A stretch of 64,000 nucleotides of DNA from Halostreptopolyspora alba (lineage in GTDB: Bacteria > Actinomycetota > Actinomycetes > Streptosporangiales > Streptosporangiaceae). Every line of letters starts with the position of its first letter. Within the stretch, counting starts at the first letter, position 1. The DNA lies in assembly GCA_003725585.1 (NCBI GenBank), contig RJMB01000002.1, positions 186,001 to 250,000 of the forward strand, read 5' to 3'. Under the pieces are notes generated by a model. It was not told where the DNA came from. It did not search any database and saw only the letters and a list, made by a program, of their open reading frames with translations. The position numbers and the translations under genes were made by a program. Positions 42,553 through 52,245 of the stretch are shown here, piece by piece.

Positions 42553-44934
42553 TTGAGTAAATGGGTGATCGCCTACGACGACAGCGACGCCGAGCGGGTG
42601 GACGAGGGACGCCGCGAGGCCCTGTGCACCCTGGGCAACGGCCGATTCGCCACGCGCGGGGCCGCTCCCGAGGTCTCCGCCGACGGAGTGCACTACCCGG
42701 GCACCTACGTGGCCGGTTGCTACGACCGGCGGACCTCCGTGGTCGCCGGGCGCGAGGTGGCCAACGAGGACATGGTCAACGTGCCGAACTGGCTGCCGTT
42801 GACCTTCCGCGCCGCCGACGGCCCGTGGTTCGACGGCACCACCGGCCAGGGACACGGCCAACGCTGGGAGCTCGACCTACGCCGCGGCGTCCTCACCCGC
42901 CTCCTCACGGTGCGCGACTCCCAGGGCCGCGAGACCCGGATGACCCAGCGGCGCATCGTCTCCATGGACACCCCGGCACTGGCCGCACTGGAGACCACAT
43001 TCGTTCCGCTGAACTGGAGCGGTCGGCTCACCGTCAGGTCCGCGCTGGACGGGCGGGTGACGAACCGCGGGGTGGCGCGCTACCGCGACCTGGAGGGCAC
43101 CCACCTGCGTCCCCTGGCCGCGGGGACCCACAGCGGGATCGCCTGGCTGCACACCGAGACGCTCAGCTCGGGGATCCGGATCGCGTTGGCGGGCCGCACC
43201 ACCGGCGACCGCCCCCACGCCGGCGTGGCGAGCACGGCCGGTGCCGACACCTGGATCGGTCACGACCTGCACTGTGAGGTCGACGAGGCCGAGCAGGTCA
43301 GCTTCTCCAAGGTGGTCTCGCTGCGCACCTCGCGCGACAGCGCGATCGAGGAGCCCCTGGCCGCCGCACGGGACGACGTGACCCACGCGCCCGACTTCGA
43401 CACGCTGCTCGAACGGCACGAGCTGGCCTGGAGCCAGCTGTGGCGACGGTGCTCGATCGCGGTGAGCGACGACGACACCCAACGCGTACTGAACCTGCAC
43501 ATGTTCCACATCCTGCAGACACTCTCTCCACACACAGCCGACCTCGACGTGGGCGTGCCGGCGCGCGGGCTGCACGGCGAGGCGTACCGCGGCCACGTGT
43601 TCTGGGACGAGCTGTTCGTGTTCCCGTTTTTGAACATGAACTTCCCGGAGACCGCCGAGGCGCTGCTGCGGTACCGGTGGCGCCGGCTACCCGCGGCGCG
43701 TGCCGCCGCGGCCGAGGCGGGCTACCCGGGCGCGATGTTCCCCTGGCAGAGTGCCAGCAGCGGTCGGGAGGAGACACAGCGCGTGCACCTCAACCCGCGC
43801 TCCGGGAGCTGGACGGACGACAACTCCCACCGGCAACGCCACGTGGGCATCGCCATCGCCCACAACGTGTGGCACCACTACCAGTTCACCGGCGACGGGG
43901 ACTTCCTCGCCGATGTCGGTGCCGAGCTGCTGCTGAGCATCGCCCGGTTCCTGTGCGGGATCGCCACGTTCAACAAGGCACTGGACCGCTACGAGATCCG
44001 CGGGGTCATGGGACCCGACGAGTTCCACGACGGCTACGTCGAGCGCGCGGAACCGGGACTGGACAACAACGCCTACACCCACATCATGACCTCGTGGGTG
44101 CTGTGCCGCGCGCTCGACACCCTCGACCTGCTGCCCGGCCGGCGCAGGAGGGAGCTGGAGGAGCGCCTGGGCCTGGACCAGGTCGAGATCGACCGGTTCG
44201 AGGACGTGAGCCGCCGGCTGCGGGTGCCCTTCCACGACGGCGTCATCAGCCAGTTCGACGGCTACGAGCGCCTCGCCGAACTCGACTGGGAGGGCTACCG
44301 CGCCCGGTACGGCGACATCCGGCGCCTGGACCGCATCCTGGAGGCCGAGTCCGACACCTGCAACCGGTACAAGGCATCCAAACAGGCCGACGCGTTAATG
44401 CCGTTCTTCCTCCTACAGACCGACGAGGTCCTCGACCTGTTGCGCCACCTGGGCTACGAGCGGGATCCCGAGCTGATCCCCCGCACGGTGGGTTACTACC
44501 TGGAACGCACCTCGCACGGGTCGACCCTGAGTTCGCTGGTGCACTCCTGGGTACTGGCGCGCACCGACCGCGAGTCCTCCTGGCGGTTCTTCGTGTACGC
44601 GCTGCGCTCCGACATCGACGACATCCAGGACGGCACCACGGCCGAGGGGATCCACGTCGGGGCGATGGCCGGCACCGTCGACATCCTCACCCGCTGCTAC
44701 GCCGGGCTACAGGCCGAGGGCGGAACACTGCGGTTCCACCCCCGGCTGCCCACGGACATCGACTCGCTCACCTTCACGATGCGCTACCGGGGCCACTGGG
44801 ACGTGCTGGTCAACATCACCCGGGAGAACGTCACGGTGGAACTGCCGCACGACGAGGGCGCACCCATCCGGGTGGAAGTGGCCGGTCGCCGTGCGGAGGT
44901 TGCCCCCGGTTCGGCGTGCGAGCTCACACAGTGA
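42553..44934 (+). CDS. Glycoside hydrolase family 65 disaccharide phosphorylase
   Basis: 793 residues, standard length for GH65. The TTG at 42553 is preceded by GGAGG (42542-42546); the ATG at 42561 is out of frame. The N-terminal beta-sandwich is followed by an (alpha/alpha)6 barrel. The general acid Glu490 is in MGPDEFHDGY, and phosphate-site blocks KASKQADALM and YYLERTSHGSTLSSLVHSW are intact. It cleaves an alpha-glucosidic disaccharide with phosphate, releasing beta-glucose 1-phosphate for the adjacent mutase. Which disaccharide cannot be decided by eye. No sugar transporter is next to it. Confidence 0.92.
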   Translation: MSKWVIAYDDSDAERVDEGRREALCTLGNGRFATRGAAPEVSADGVHYPGTYVAGCYDRRTSVVAGREVANEDMVNVPNWLPLTFRAADGPWFDGTTGQGHGQRWELDLRRGVLTRLLTVRDSQGRETRMTQRRIVSMDTPALAALETTFVPLNWSGRLTVRSALDGRVTNRGVARYRDLEGTHLRPLAAGTHSGIAWLHTETLSSGIRIALAGRTTGDRPHAGVASTAGADTWIGHDLHCEVDEAEQVSFSKVVSLRTSRDSAIEEPLAAARDDVTHAPDFDTLLERHELAWSQLWRRCSIAVSDDDTQRVLNLHMFHILQTLSPHTADLDVGVPARGLHGEAYRGHVFWDELFVFPFLNMNFPETAEALLRYRWRRLPAARAAAAEAGYPGAMFPWQSASSGREETQRVHLNPRSGSWTDDNSHRQRHVGIAIAHNVWHHYQFTGDGDFLADVGAELLLSIARFLCGIATFNKALDRYEIRGVMGPDEFHDGYVERAEPGLDNNAYTHIMTSWVLCRALDTLDLLPGRRRRELEERLGLDQVEIDRFEDVSRRLRVPFHDGVISQFDGYERLAELDWEGYRARYGDIRRLDRILEAESDTCNRYKASKQADALMPFFLLQTDEVLDLLRHLGYERDPELIPRTVGYYLERTSHGSTLSSLVHSWVLARTDRESSWRFFVYALRSDIDDIQDGTTAEGIHVGAMAGTVDILTRCYAGLQAEGGTLRFHPRLPTDIDSLTFTMRYRGHWDVLVNITRENVTVELPHDEGAPIRVEVAGRRAEVAPGSACELTQ

Positions 44935-44955
44935 CCGCGCGCCGGCTCCACGGGC

Positions 44956-46113
44956 TCACCGCACGCCGAACAGGTGGTCCATCGCCAGCTGGTCGAGACG
45001 CTCCATGTGGTAGCCACGCTCGCCCTCCCGGGCGACGTCCAGCTCCTCGGCGCGCAGGTCCGCCACGCTCTCCCCGGCGTCGAGGGTGGGCCGGGAGAGC
45101 TCACCGACACCCGCCGCCTCCATCGCGGCGATGACCTCCGGGTCGGCCCGGAACGCCGCGGCCTTCTCCCGCAGGATCAGATAGTTGCGCATGCACCCCG
45201 CGGCCGACTCCCACACCCCGTCCATGTCCTCGGTGCGCGGCGGCTTGAAGTCGAAGTGCCGCGGGCCGTCGTAGCCCGCGCTCTCCAGCAGGTCGACCAG
45301 GAAGAACGCCTCCTTGACATCGCCCGCGCCGAACCGCAGGTCCTGGTCGTACTTCACACCGCGCTGCCCGTTGAGGTCGATGTGGAAGAGCTTGCCGTGC
45401 CAGAGGGCCTGCGCCACGCTGTGCACGGAGTTCAGTCCCGCCATCTGCTCGTGGCCCACCTCGGGGTTGACCCCCACCATCTCGGGATGTTCCAGCTCGT
45501 TGATGAACGAGAGGGCGTGCCCGACCGTGGGCAGCATGATGTCACCACGCGGCTCATTGGGCTTGGGCTCCAACGCGAACCGGAGGTCGTATCCCTGCTC
45601 GCGGACATAGCCACACAGCAGGTCGTAGGCTTCGCGTAGCCGGTCGAGAGCGGCACGGTCGTTCTTGCCGGCCTCGCTCTCCGCGCCGTCCTGACCGCCC
45701 CAGAAGACGTAGGTGCGTGCGCCCAGCTCCGCCGCGAGGTCGATGTTGCGCAGGACCTTGCGCAGCGCGTGGCGGCGGACGTCGCGGCGGTTGGAGGTGA
45801 ACCCGCCGTCGCGGAAGATCGGGTCACCGAACAGGTTCGTGGTGGCCATCGGAACGACCAGACCGGACTCCCGCAGAGCGGAGCGGAAACGCTTCACGGC
45901 CGCGTCGCGGGCGGCCCGGTCGCTGCCGGGCGCGACGAGGTCGTCGTCGTGGAAGGTGACACCGTAGGCGCCCAGATCGGCGAGCCGGCGCACGGCGTCG
46001 GCGGGGTCGAGCTGCGGGCGCGCCGCGGCACCGAAGGTGTTGACACCCTGCCAACCCACCGTCCACAGACCGAAGCTGAACTTGTCGCTGGGGGCGGGGC
46101 GGTAGTCGTTCAT
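44956..46113 (-). CDS. xylA: Xylose isomerase
   Basis: 385 residues, the actinomycete class I length. The start [17 protein letters not shown], catalytic His in VTFHDDDL (about 54), [21 protein letters not shown] with metal Glu ligands, [12 protein letters not shown], and [23 protein letters not shown] with metal Asp ligands are all present. It converts D-xylose into D-xylulose with two divalent ions. The ATG at 46113 follows GAGGAGAGCTG. It lies downstream of xylB (118-base gap), on the same strand. Confidence 0.96.
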   Translation of the reverse strand: MNDYRPAPSDKFSFGLWTVGWQGVNTFGAAARPQLDPADAVRRLADLGAYGVTFHDDDLVAPGSDRAARDAAVKRFRSALRESGLVVPMATTNLFGDPIFRDGGFTSNRRDVRRHALRKVLRNIDLAAELGARTYVFWGGQDGAESEAGKNDRAALDRLREAYDLLCGYVREQGYDLRFALEPKPNEPRGDIMLPTVGHALSFINELEHPEMVGVNPEVGHEQMAGLNSVHSVAQALWHGKLFHIDLNGQRGVKYDQDLRFGAGDVKEAFFLVDLLESAGYDGPRHFDFKPPRTEDMDGVWESAAGCMRNYLILREKAAAFRADPEVIAAMEAAGVGELSRPTLDAGESVADLRAEELDVAREGERGYHMERLDQLAMDHLFGVR

Positions 46114-46231
46114 CAGCTCTCCTCGATGGATGCCCCCGCGGTCAGGCGGGGGAGGGGACGGACTCCAGCGGCCTCGGATGTGACGACGGGAGAGCGACGC
46201 GCCTCCCACGTGCCACTCCTCTCCAGGCCGC

Positions 46232-47638
46232 CTACCGGGACTGGTCGACCATCGCCGACCGGGCGGCGGCGTACTGGTCCCGGATCGCCGGGACCGGGTC
46301 GGCCTCGTACACGCCGGGCTCGCCGAGCCCGGCCCAGCCGGGCGGCTCCGCGGTGCCCGAAAGCGCCCACGCCGCCTGCCGTGCGGCGCCGTCGGCGACG
46401 TACTCGCTGGGCTCGGGAACCGCCACCGGGCGGCCGAACACCTGCGGGGCGATGGAGCGCACGGCCGCCGACCGCGCGCCGCCGCCGATCAGCAGGACGC
46501 GGCGCACCGGCACCCCCTCGTCGGCGAGGGCCTCGATGGCGTCGGCCAACCCGCACAACACCCCCTCGACGAAGGCGCGCGCGAGGTGGCCGGGGGTCAG
46601 GTTTTCGCTGGTCACTCCGCTGAGCTGGCCCGTGGCGTTGGGCAGGTTCGGCGTGCGCTCGCCGTCGAGGTAGGGCAGCAGTGTCAGCCCACCCGCTCCC
46701 GCCGGGGCCTCGAGCGCCAGCCCGTCGAAGGTGTCCTGGTCCACCCCGAGGGCCGTCGCCCCCGCGGTGAGCACCCGGGCGGCGTTGAGCGTGCACACCA
46801 GTGGCAGGTAGCCCCCGGTGGCGTCGGCGAACCCCGCGACGACGCCGGAGGGGTCGGCCGTGGGTGCCTCGGCGGTGGCGAACGCGGTACCGGAGGTGCC
46901 GATGGACACCACGATGTCGCCGGGGGAGGCGGCCAGTCCCAGCGCCGCGCCCATGTTGTCGCCCGTGCCGACAGCGACGGCGTCCATGGGTGGGAGCCCG
47001 TTGCCGGGGTCCGCGGGCAACCGCTCGGCGGGGGCGGCCACCCGCGGGAGGTTCAGGTCGCGGCCGAACGCCATGCGCAGCAGGTCGTTTCGGTAGTTTC
47101 CCCCGGCCGGTGAGTAGTAGCCGGTGCCGGAGGCGTCGCCGCGGTCGGTCACGGGCTCGGAGTTGCCGGTCATCCGCCAGGTGAGCCAGTCATGGGGGAG
47201 CAGGACGCTGGACACGCGCGCCGCGTTGTGGGGTTCGTGTTCGGCCAGCCAGCGAAGCTTGCTGATGGTGAAGCTGGCGACGGGGACGCTGCCGATGGCG
47301 CGTGCCCACTCCTGGGGTCCACCGAGCTCGGTGACGAGGTCGGCGGCGGCCGGCGCCGAGCGAGTGTCGTTCCACAACAGTGCGGGCCGCACGACCCGGC
47401 CGTCGTCGTCGAGTGCGACCATGCCGTGCTGCTGGGCGGCGACGGCGACGGCCGACACCCCGTCGAGGAGGCCGTCCTTGGACGCTGTCAGGAGAGCGCG
47501 CCACCAGACCTCGGGGTCGGCCTCGGTGCCGTCGGGGTGCGGGGCCTGTGCCTGGCGTACCAGTGCGCCGTCCTCCGCCCGGCGCACCATGATCTTCGTG
47601 GCCTGTGTGGAGGAGTCGACTCCGGCGACGAGCGTCAT
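46232..47638 (-). CDS. xylB: Xylulokinase
   Basis: 468 residues of the FGGY kinase family: [13 protein letters not shown] (phosphate 1) at the start, [14 protein letters not shown] with the catalytic-region segment, a [10 protein letters not shown] block with the conserved Asp, and [13 protein letters not shown] and [14 protein letters not shown] towards the end. It phosphorylates D-xylulose to xylulose 5-phosphate with ATP. As the first gene after the operator at 47741 it should be xylose-induced through the divergent ROK repressor. Confidence 0.95.
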   Translation of the reverse strand: MTLVAGVDSSTQATKIMVRRAEDGALVRQAQAPHPDGTEADPEVWWRALLTASKDGLLDGVSAVAVAAQQHGMVALDDDGRVVRPALLWNDTRSAPAAADLVTELGGPQEWARAIGSVPVASFTISKLRWLAEHEPHNAARVSSVLLPHDWLTWRMTGNSEPVTDRGDASGTGYYSPAGGNYRNDLLRMAFGRDLNLPRVAAPAERLPADPGNGLPPMDAVAVGTGDNMGAALGLAASPGDIVVSIGTSGTAFATAEAPTADPSGVVAGFADATGGYLPLVCTLNAARVLTAGATALGVDQDTFDGLALEAPAGAGGLTLLPYLDGERTPNLPNATGQLSGVTSENLTPGHLARAFVEGVLCGLADAIEALADEGVPVRRVLLIGGGARSAAVRSIAPQVFGRPVAVPEPSEYVADGAARQAAWALSGTAEPPGWAGLGEPGVYEADPVPAIRDQYAAARSAMVDQSR

Positions 47639-47740
47639 GATTCTCCGTAGGGTCTCAGCCGGCCCGCGGGGTCCGGCCGCGGCGGGTGGGTTCGGTGGTC
47701 CGGACTACCGGGAGTCTCACCAATTCCGGGGTGGCGACAA

Positions 47741-47765
47741 TTAGTTTGGTCGTCGAACGAACTAA
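47741..47765. promoter_or_regulatory. XylR/ROK operator
   Basis: A 25-base dyad beginning TTAGTTTGGTCG and ending with its near-complement AACTAA; the 12-base arms pair at 10 positions around a central T. It lies between xylB and the divergent repressor. A TTGACT (47770-47765 on the - strand) next to it may be the -35 of the xyl operon. Confidence 0.75.
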
Positions 47766-47807
47766 AGTCAATACGGTGGTCTCGAGCTGGACGGAAGGGG
47801 GCAGGAG

Positions 47808-49097
47808 ATGGGTGCCAACGAGGTGACGCCCGAGGGTCCAGCGGGGCTGAGTGGGCAGCGCGCTGTCCGCGCGAACAACCTCGCCACGGTCCTACGCACC
47901 GTGCGCAGACTCGCCCCCTGTTCACGGGCCGAAGTGGCCGCCGCCGCCGGACTGACCAAGTCGACGGTCTCCAGCCTCGTCGCCGAGCTCATCGAGCGCC
48001 GCCTGCTACGGGAGGGCGGGACGGCGGCGGCGCGCAAGATCGGACGGCCCGGCCTCATGCTCGAGATCGACGAGGACTCCGTCGCCGCGGTGGGGCTCGA
48101 GGTCAACGTCGACTACCTCACGCTCGTCGCGCTGGATTTGACCGGACGCGAGCTGTTCAACAGGCACGTCGAGTTCGACGCCCGGGCGGCCGGCCCCGAG
48201 GCGAGCGTGTCCCGGATGGCCGAGCTGGTCACAGGGGCGCTGGCCGACCCGTTGCTCGCCGGCCGCGGGATCCTCGGTGTTGGCGTGGCCGTGCCGGGCC
48301 TGGTCGACGCGACCACCGGGACCGTGCGCAACGCCCCGAACCTGGGGTGGCGCGGCGTCGGCCTCGGGGCGTCGTTGTCGGCCGCGATCGCGTCCCCGGA
48401 ACCGCGCGACATCCCGGTGCTCGTGGACAACGACGCGACCCTGGCGGTGCTGGCCGAGTGCCGCGACGGTCACCTCGCCGGAGCGCTCGACCTCGTGTAC
48501 CTCACCGGGGAGGTGGGTGTCGGCGCCGGCATGCTGGCGAACGGGGTGGCACTGCGCGGGGCCTCCGGCTACGGGGGCGAGATCGGGCACGTGTGCCTGC
48601 TTCCGGACGGGCCGCGGTGCGCGTGCGGGCGACGCGGCTGCCTGGAGGCACTCGCCGGGATCGAGGCGATCCTGCGTCGCAGCGCGCCTGACCTGGTCAG
48701 CGACGGCCCGCTGAGCGGGGCCACGCTCGCCCGGGCGGTACGGGTCACCGTCGAGCGCGCGAGCGCGGATGAGGGCGACGTGCGTGAGGTCCTGCACCGG
48801 GCCGGTGGGTGGCTGGGTCGCGGAGCCGCGGTCCTGGTGAACCTGCTCGACCCTCGGGCGGTCATCCTCGGCGGCTATTTCGTCCCCCTTGGGCCGTGGC
48901 TCGTTCCCGCGGCCGAGACCCAGCTTGGCGAGCACGCGATCGTGCCCGCCGGGGAGGAACGCCGGGTGCACCTGTCGGAGCTGGGCCTCAGCGCGGCGGC
49001 TCGGGGTGGCGCCGCGACCCTGATCCAGGCTCTCGACCAGGGGAGGCTGGAACTGCCCACCGGGTGGCCCCCCGCATCGGCCGCGGGCGGGCAGTGA
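47808..49097 (+). CDS. xylR: ROK family transcriptional repressor of the xylose operon
   Basis: 429 residues: an N-terminal winged helix (SRAEVAAAAGLTKSTVSSLVAELIERRLL, about 44-72), then a ROK kinase-like domain with GVGVAVPGLVD, DNDATLAVLAE and the zinc motif CACGRRGCLEALAG. This is the NagC/XylR type of repressor that releases DNA on binding a sugar. Its divergent position to xylBA with a dyad between them supports control by xylose. The kinase motif is degenerate enough to assume sensing only. Confidence 0.9.
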   Translation: MGANEVTPEGPAGLSGQRAVRANNLATVLRTVRRLAPCSRAEVAAAAGLTKSTVSSLVAELIERRLLREGGTAAARKIGRPGLMLEIDEDSVAAVGLEVNVDYLTLVALDLTGRELFNRHVEFDARAAGPEASVSRMAELVTGALADPLLAGRGILGVGVAVPGLVDATTGTVRNAPNLGWRGVGLGASLSAAIASPEPRDIPVLVDNDATLAVLAECRDGHLAGALDLVYLTGEVGVGAGMLANGVALRGASGYGGEIGHVCLLPDGPRCACGRRGCLEALAGIEAILRRSAPDLVSDGPLSGATLARAVRVTVERASADEGDVREVLHRAGGWLGRGAAVLVNLLDPRAVILGGYFVPLGPWLVPAAETQLGEHAIVPAGEERRVHLSELGLSAAARGGAATLIQALDQGRLELPTGWPPASAAGGQ

Positions 49098-49179
49098 TGA
49101 GGCGCGGAGCGGCCGCGGGAGTGTGAAACGGGGCCGCGGGCGTGCTAGTCTGCAGGACAGGTTGCAGTCTGGATTTCGC

Positions 49180-49311
49180 TTGATCGCATGTGGTCGCCCG
49201 CGGAGTTTTTGACCAGCGGGCGTTCTTCATTTTCGGAGAAGGTTCCGCAGCACCCGCAGATGCCGCAGAGTGCGGCTCTGGTACTGATCTTCGGAAATGG
49301 GGAGATCGCAC
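49180..49311 (+). promoter_or_regulatory. Structured 5' leader of the cold-shock gene
   Basis: A leader of at least 130 bases precedes the csp ATG. It contains GCCCGC-GGAGTTTTTGACCA-GCGGGC (49194-49219), a 6-bp stem with a T-rich loop. Long structured leaders are normal for cold-shock mRNAs and can act as temperature sensors. The exact transcription start is not clear. Confidence 0.45.
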
Positions 49312-49518
49312 ATGACGCAGGGAACCGTCAAGTGGTTCAACGGCGAAAAGGGCTTCGGCTTCATCAACCAAGACGGTGGTGGGCCTGACGTGTTCGTGCA
49401 CTACAGCAACATCAACGGCACCGGGTTCCGCAACCTGGAAGACAACCAGCGCGTTGAGTTCGACATCACGCAGGGCCCCAAGGGCCCGCAGGCGGAGAAC
49501 GTCCAGGGGCTCATCTGA
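49312..49518 (+). CDS. cspA: Cold-shock protein
   Basis: 68 residues, a single OB-fold cold-shock domain with RNP1 GFGFI and RNP2 [18 protein letters not shown] opens the protein as usual. It binds single-stranded RNA and DNA. The ATG at 49312 follows GGGGAGA; the in-frame ATG at 49297 is less likely. It has its own long leader and a perfect terminator. Confidence 0.96.
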   Translation: MTQGTVKWFNGEKGFGFINQDGGGPDVFVHYSNINGTGFRNLEDNQRVEFDITQGPKGPQAENVQGLI

Positions 49519-49544
49519 TTCCCGAGTAACTCTCGCCTCGTGCC

Positions 49545-49576
49545 ACGGGGGCCGTCCTCACCCGGACGGCCCCCGT
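49545..49576 (+). terminator. Terminator of the cold-shock gene
   Basis: ACGGGGGCCGTCC (49545-49557) pairs perfectly with 49564-49576 around TCACCC, 26 bases after the stop. Confidence 0.88.
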
Positions 49577-49633
49577 TCGTGCTGTAGGGGCCGCGCGAGA
49601 TTGAATCCGGTGCGCCGCGGAAAGGCTCGTGCT

Positions 49634-50167
49634 ATGGGTGAGCTGGTGACAAAGCGCCTGGTGGTCCGCGATTGGGACCTTGGTGATGCCGAGGCGGCCC
49701 TGGCGGTCTACGGCGCCGAGGACGTCGCACAGTGGTTGACGCCGGAGACGCACGTCGTGAGGGACGCCCAGGCGATGCGGTCGGTGCTGCACGCGTGGAT
49801 CGAGGCACAGCCCAACCTGGTCGCTCCCGCGGGGCGCTGGGCGATCGTGCGGCGTGAGGACGGGCTGCTCGTGGGCGGGCTTTCGCTGCGGCTGCTCCCT
49901 CCCTATGAGGAGGACTTCGAACTGAGCTGGCAGATCCGCCCCGACCAGTGGGGCAGGGGGTACGCGACGGAGGCGAGCCACGCCGTCATGCGGTGGGCGT
50001 TCGACCAGGGGATCGAGGAGCTGTTCGCGGTGGCGCGCCCCGACAACACCCGGGCGATCGGCGCCGCCCGCCGGCTCGGCATGGAGTGGGTCGGTGAGAC
50101 CACCAAGTACTACGACCAGTTGCTGCAGGTGTTCCGCATCCGCCCAGCGGAGCTGAAGCGGGTGTAA
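49634..50167 (+). CDS. GNAT family N-acetyltransferase (RimJ/RimL-like)
   Basis: 177 residues. TKRLVVRDWDLGDAEAAL is the RimJ/L-type start, WQIRPDQWGRGYATEAS carries the acetyl-CoA pyrophosphate loop (Q/R-x-x-G-x-A as RGYAT), and VARPDNTRAIGAARRLGM is motif B. It would acetylate an amine or protein N-terminus; substrate unknown. The ATG at 49634 is followed by normal GNAT length. A large inverted repeat begins directly after its stop. Confidence 0.88.
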   Translation: MGELVTKRLVVRDWDLGDAEAALAVYGAEDVAQWLTPETHVVRDAQAMRSVLHAWIEAQPNLVAPAGRWAIVRREDGLLVGGLSLRLLPPYEEDFELSWQIRPDQWGRGYATEASHAVMRWAFDQGIEELFAVARPDNTRAIGAARRLGMEWVGETTKYYDQLLQVFRIRPAELKRV

Positions 50168-50273
50168 TTCTCGGGAGAGCGCTCTTGGTGGCGCGCCACG
50201 GTTCACATTATTGATCTACGTTGTAAAGGTGGCTGATTCGGCAGCCCCCACGACAAGACTCACCTCCCGAGAA
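50168..50273. repeat. 106-base element with 10-base terminal inverted repeats, containing motif copy B
   Basis: TTCTCGGGAG (50168-50177) and CTCCCGAGAA (50264-50273) are perfect inverted repeats. Inside are the palindrome GTGGCGCGCCAC (50188-50199), the 18-base dispersed motif (50214-50231) and a small GGCTG/CAGCC stem. The left repeat starts right after the GNAT stop. It may be a large terminator structure or a MITE-like element; no target duplication is evident. Confidence 0.55.
50214..50231 (+). repeat. 18-base dispersed motif, copy B
   Basis: ATCTACGTTGTAAAGGTG, differing from copy C at two positions. It lies between the convergent GNAT and CoA-transferase genes. Confidence 0.7.
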
Positions 50274-50308
50274 CCAACCACCATAAAACCTCCCAATACC
50301 GAATCCGG

Positions 50309-51694
50309 TCACCGCACCCAGGCGGGAAGATCGGTTCCCCAGCGGGTGCAGGGAGTGCCCCAGTTCCCGGGAGATCCCTCGTAGTGGACCGGCGGGAGCG
50401 CGTGGCGCAGCGGGCCGTAGGGCGAGGAGGTCTCGGTCAGCCAGTCGGCGGGGTCGTGGGTGCCCTTTTCGGCGGGCTCCGGGGTGATGCCGCGCAGCAG
50501 CCAGTCGGCGGTCCCCGCGAGCGAGAACCGCAGGAGGCGACCCCGGCCGTTGATCTGCCGTTCGGTCAGTGCCCGCAGGACCCCTGCGGCCAGTAGGTAA
50601 CCAGTGCCGTGGTCCAGGGCCTGAGCGGGCAGGGCGCCCGGGCGGCCCTCGGGGGTCGCCTCGATCGCCGCGATACCGCTGGCCGCCTGTACCAGGCTGT
50701 CGAACCCCCTCCGCTCGGCCCAGGGCCCTGACCGTCCCCAGGCGCACAGCTGGGCGACGACCAGGTCGGGACGGCGGGCGATCAACTCCTCGGCTCCCAG
50801 CCCGTGCCGATCGAGGGAGCCTGGCCGGTACCCGGTCACGACCACGTCGGCCGAGTCGAGAAGCCCCTCGAAAGTGTGCCGCCCCTCGGCGGAGTCCAGG
50901 TCCACCAGGGTGGAGCGCTTGCCCACCCCGGTGTCGATGTGGGCGTCGGGGTCCTCCGGGAGGGCCGGTGGGTCCACGCGCAGCACGTCCGCGCCCAGCA
51001 GGGCCAGGGTTCGGGTGGCGACCGGACCGGCGATAACCCGGGTCAGGTCCAGGACCCGTACCCCGGCTGCGGGCAGCGGGGCCGATGGCAGACGCTGCCC
51101 CCCAGCCTCACCGGCCTCCTCGATCTCGACCAGGGGTGGGCCACCCGCGGCGCACTCGTCGCCTGGATCGGGCTTGGGGGCCACGGCCACGGCCAGGCCA
51201 CCGGCCGCGTAGACCTTCTCCTGAACCTCCCGTGCTGGGAGCGCCGCCAGCCCCTCGGCGAGCCGCTCGACCAGCTCCGCGTCGCCTCGCCCTTCACCGG
51301 CGTCGATCCCCAGTGCGGCCAGTAGCCGAGCGCGGTGGTGGGGGTAGTTCGCGTGGGTGCGCACCCACCCGTCGGCGGCTTTCCAGAAACCCGACAGGGG
51401 TGCGAATGGGGTCAGGCCGCGACCGTTCACCAGCAGGTGCCGTTCGCTGCGGAACGCGGTGGCCACGGCACCCTCGTCCACCCTCACCTCGGGGACCGGC
51501 CCCTCGTTGCGCGCGGCCAACAGCTCGGCCGCGGCGAGCGAGCACGCTCCGACCGTCGCGCGGGCGAGCTGACGCACTGGCAGTACGGCGGGGAGCACCT
51601 CCCCGGTACCCCGGTAGGAGACCTTCGTGATCAACTTCGCGGGTCCGCCGATCGCTTGCCACGCGTGGGCTGTCGTTACGTCAGGTTCGCTCAT
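50309..51694 (-). CDS. CaiB/BaiF-type CoA transferase with rearranged domain order
   Basis: 461 residues. The usual N-terminal part of CaiB/BaiF enzymes (VRVLDLTRVIAGPVATRTLALLGADVLRVD, then the VTGYRPGSLDRHGLGAEEL block) begins only at about residue 213. Before it stands a segment resembling the enzymes' small domain (GFWKAADGWVRTHANYPHHRARLLAALG, about 105-132). The order looks permuted or reflects a partial duplication. It should move CoA between acids. The ATG at 51694 is used. The gene is divergent from the 51820/52246 pair, with a TGGCAA/TTGCCA dyad between them. Confidence 0.85.
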   Translation of the reverse strand: MSEPDVTTAHAWQAIGGPAKLITKVSYRGTGEVLPAVLPVRQLARATVGACSLAAAELLAARNEGPVPEVRVDEGAVATAFRSERHLLVNGRGLTPFAPLSGFWKAADGWVRTHANYPHHRARLLAALGIDAGEGRGDAELVERLAEGLAALPAREVQEKVYAAGGLAVAVAPKPDPGDECAAGGPPLVEIEEAGEAGGQRLPSAPLPAAGVRVLDLTRVIAGPVATRTLALLGADVLRVDPPALPEDPDAHIDTGVGKRSTLVDLDSAEGRHTFEGLLDSADVVVTGYRPGSLDRHGLGAEELIARRPDLVVAQLCAWGRSGPWAERRGFDSLVQAASGIAAIEATPEGRPGALPAQALDHGTGYLLAAGVLRALTERQINGRGRLLRFSLAGTADWLLRGITPEPAEKGTHDPADWLTETSSPYGPLRHALPPVHYEGSPGNWGTPCTRWGTDLPAWVR

Positions 51695-51749
51695 AAGGTC
51701 CCGTGTTCCCCTCGGAGGTGCGTTCCACACGATCCTCGATTTTCCGTTA

Positions 51750-51765
51750 TGGCAATTACTTGCCA
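51750..51765. promoter_or_regulatory. Probable operator between CoA transferase and membrane-protein genes
   Basis: TGGCAA-TTAC-TTGCCA, perfect 6-base arms, in an AT-rich patch between divergent genes. The HTH protein encoded at 52246 is the likely binder. Confidence 0.6.
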
Positions 51766-51819
51766 ACTAGGAAAGTATGTGCGAGGTTGGACAGTAGTCG
51801 CGAGGAAAGGAGATAGGGG

Positions 51820-52245
51820 ATGCATCGTGAGGAGGCGCTTGACGCGCTCGTGACCGCCGACGACATCACCGATCGGGTACGCCGCCGGGGCCGCTGGTAC
51901 GCCACATGGGCGGTGGTCTACGCGGCCATGTCGAGCGCGCTGACCTTGGGGGTCGGGTTCGTCGTCTCGGATTTCGCGCTCATCGCGCTGATGGCCGGCT
52001 GGGGTGTGGCCATCGCCGCTCTGCTGATCTACGCCGGGCGACAACCCGTAACGCCGCCGGGCTTCGGGTGGATTCACACGCTGGGTATAGCTGGCTGGGG
52101 AGTGACCTACTCCTCGATCCTGTTGATCGGGCTGGAGTATTTTCCCGCGCAGCCGTCCTGGTGGGTCCCTGGCGCGCTGTTGACCGCGGTTCCCATGCTG
52201 ATCGCGGCCCGCTTCGTCGTGGTGCGGTCCCGGGGGGTGGTGTAG
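51820..52245 (+). CDS. Four-helix membrane protein, unknown function
   Basis: 141 residues with four hydrophobic segments (about 27-50, 52-70, 85-104 and 110-135). The N-terminus REEALDALVTADDITDRVRRRGRWYATW is cytosolic-looking and recurs in small actinobacterial membrane proteins encoded beside an HTH regulator. The ATG at 51820 follows AAAGGAGA. The next gene starts on the base after its stop, so the two are co-transcribed and translationally coupled. Function unknown. Confidence 0.8.
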   Translation: MHREEALDALVTADDITDRVRRRGRWYATWAVVYAAMSSALTLGVGFVVSDFALIALMAGWGVAIAALLIYAGRQPVTPPGFGWIHTLGIAGWGVTYSSILLIGLEYFPAQPSWWVPGALLTAVPMLIAARFVVVRSRGVV

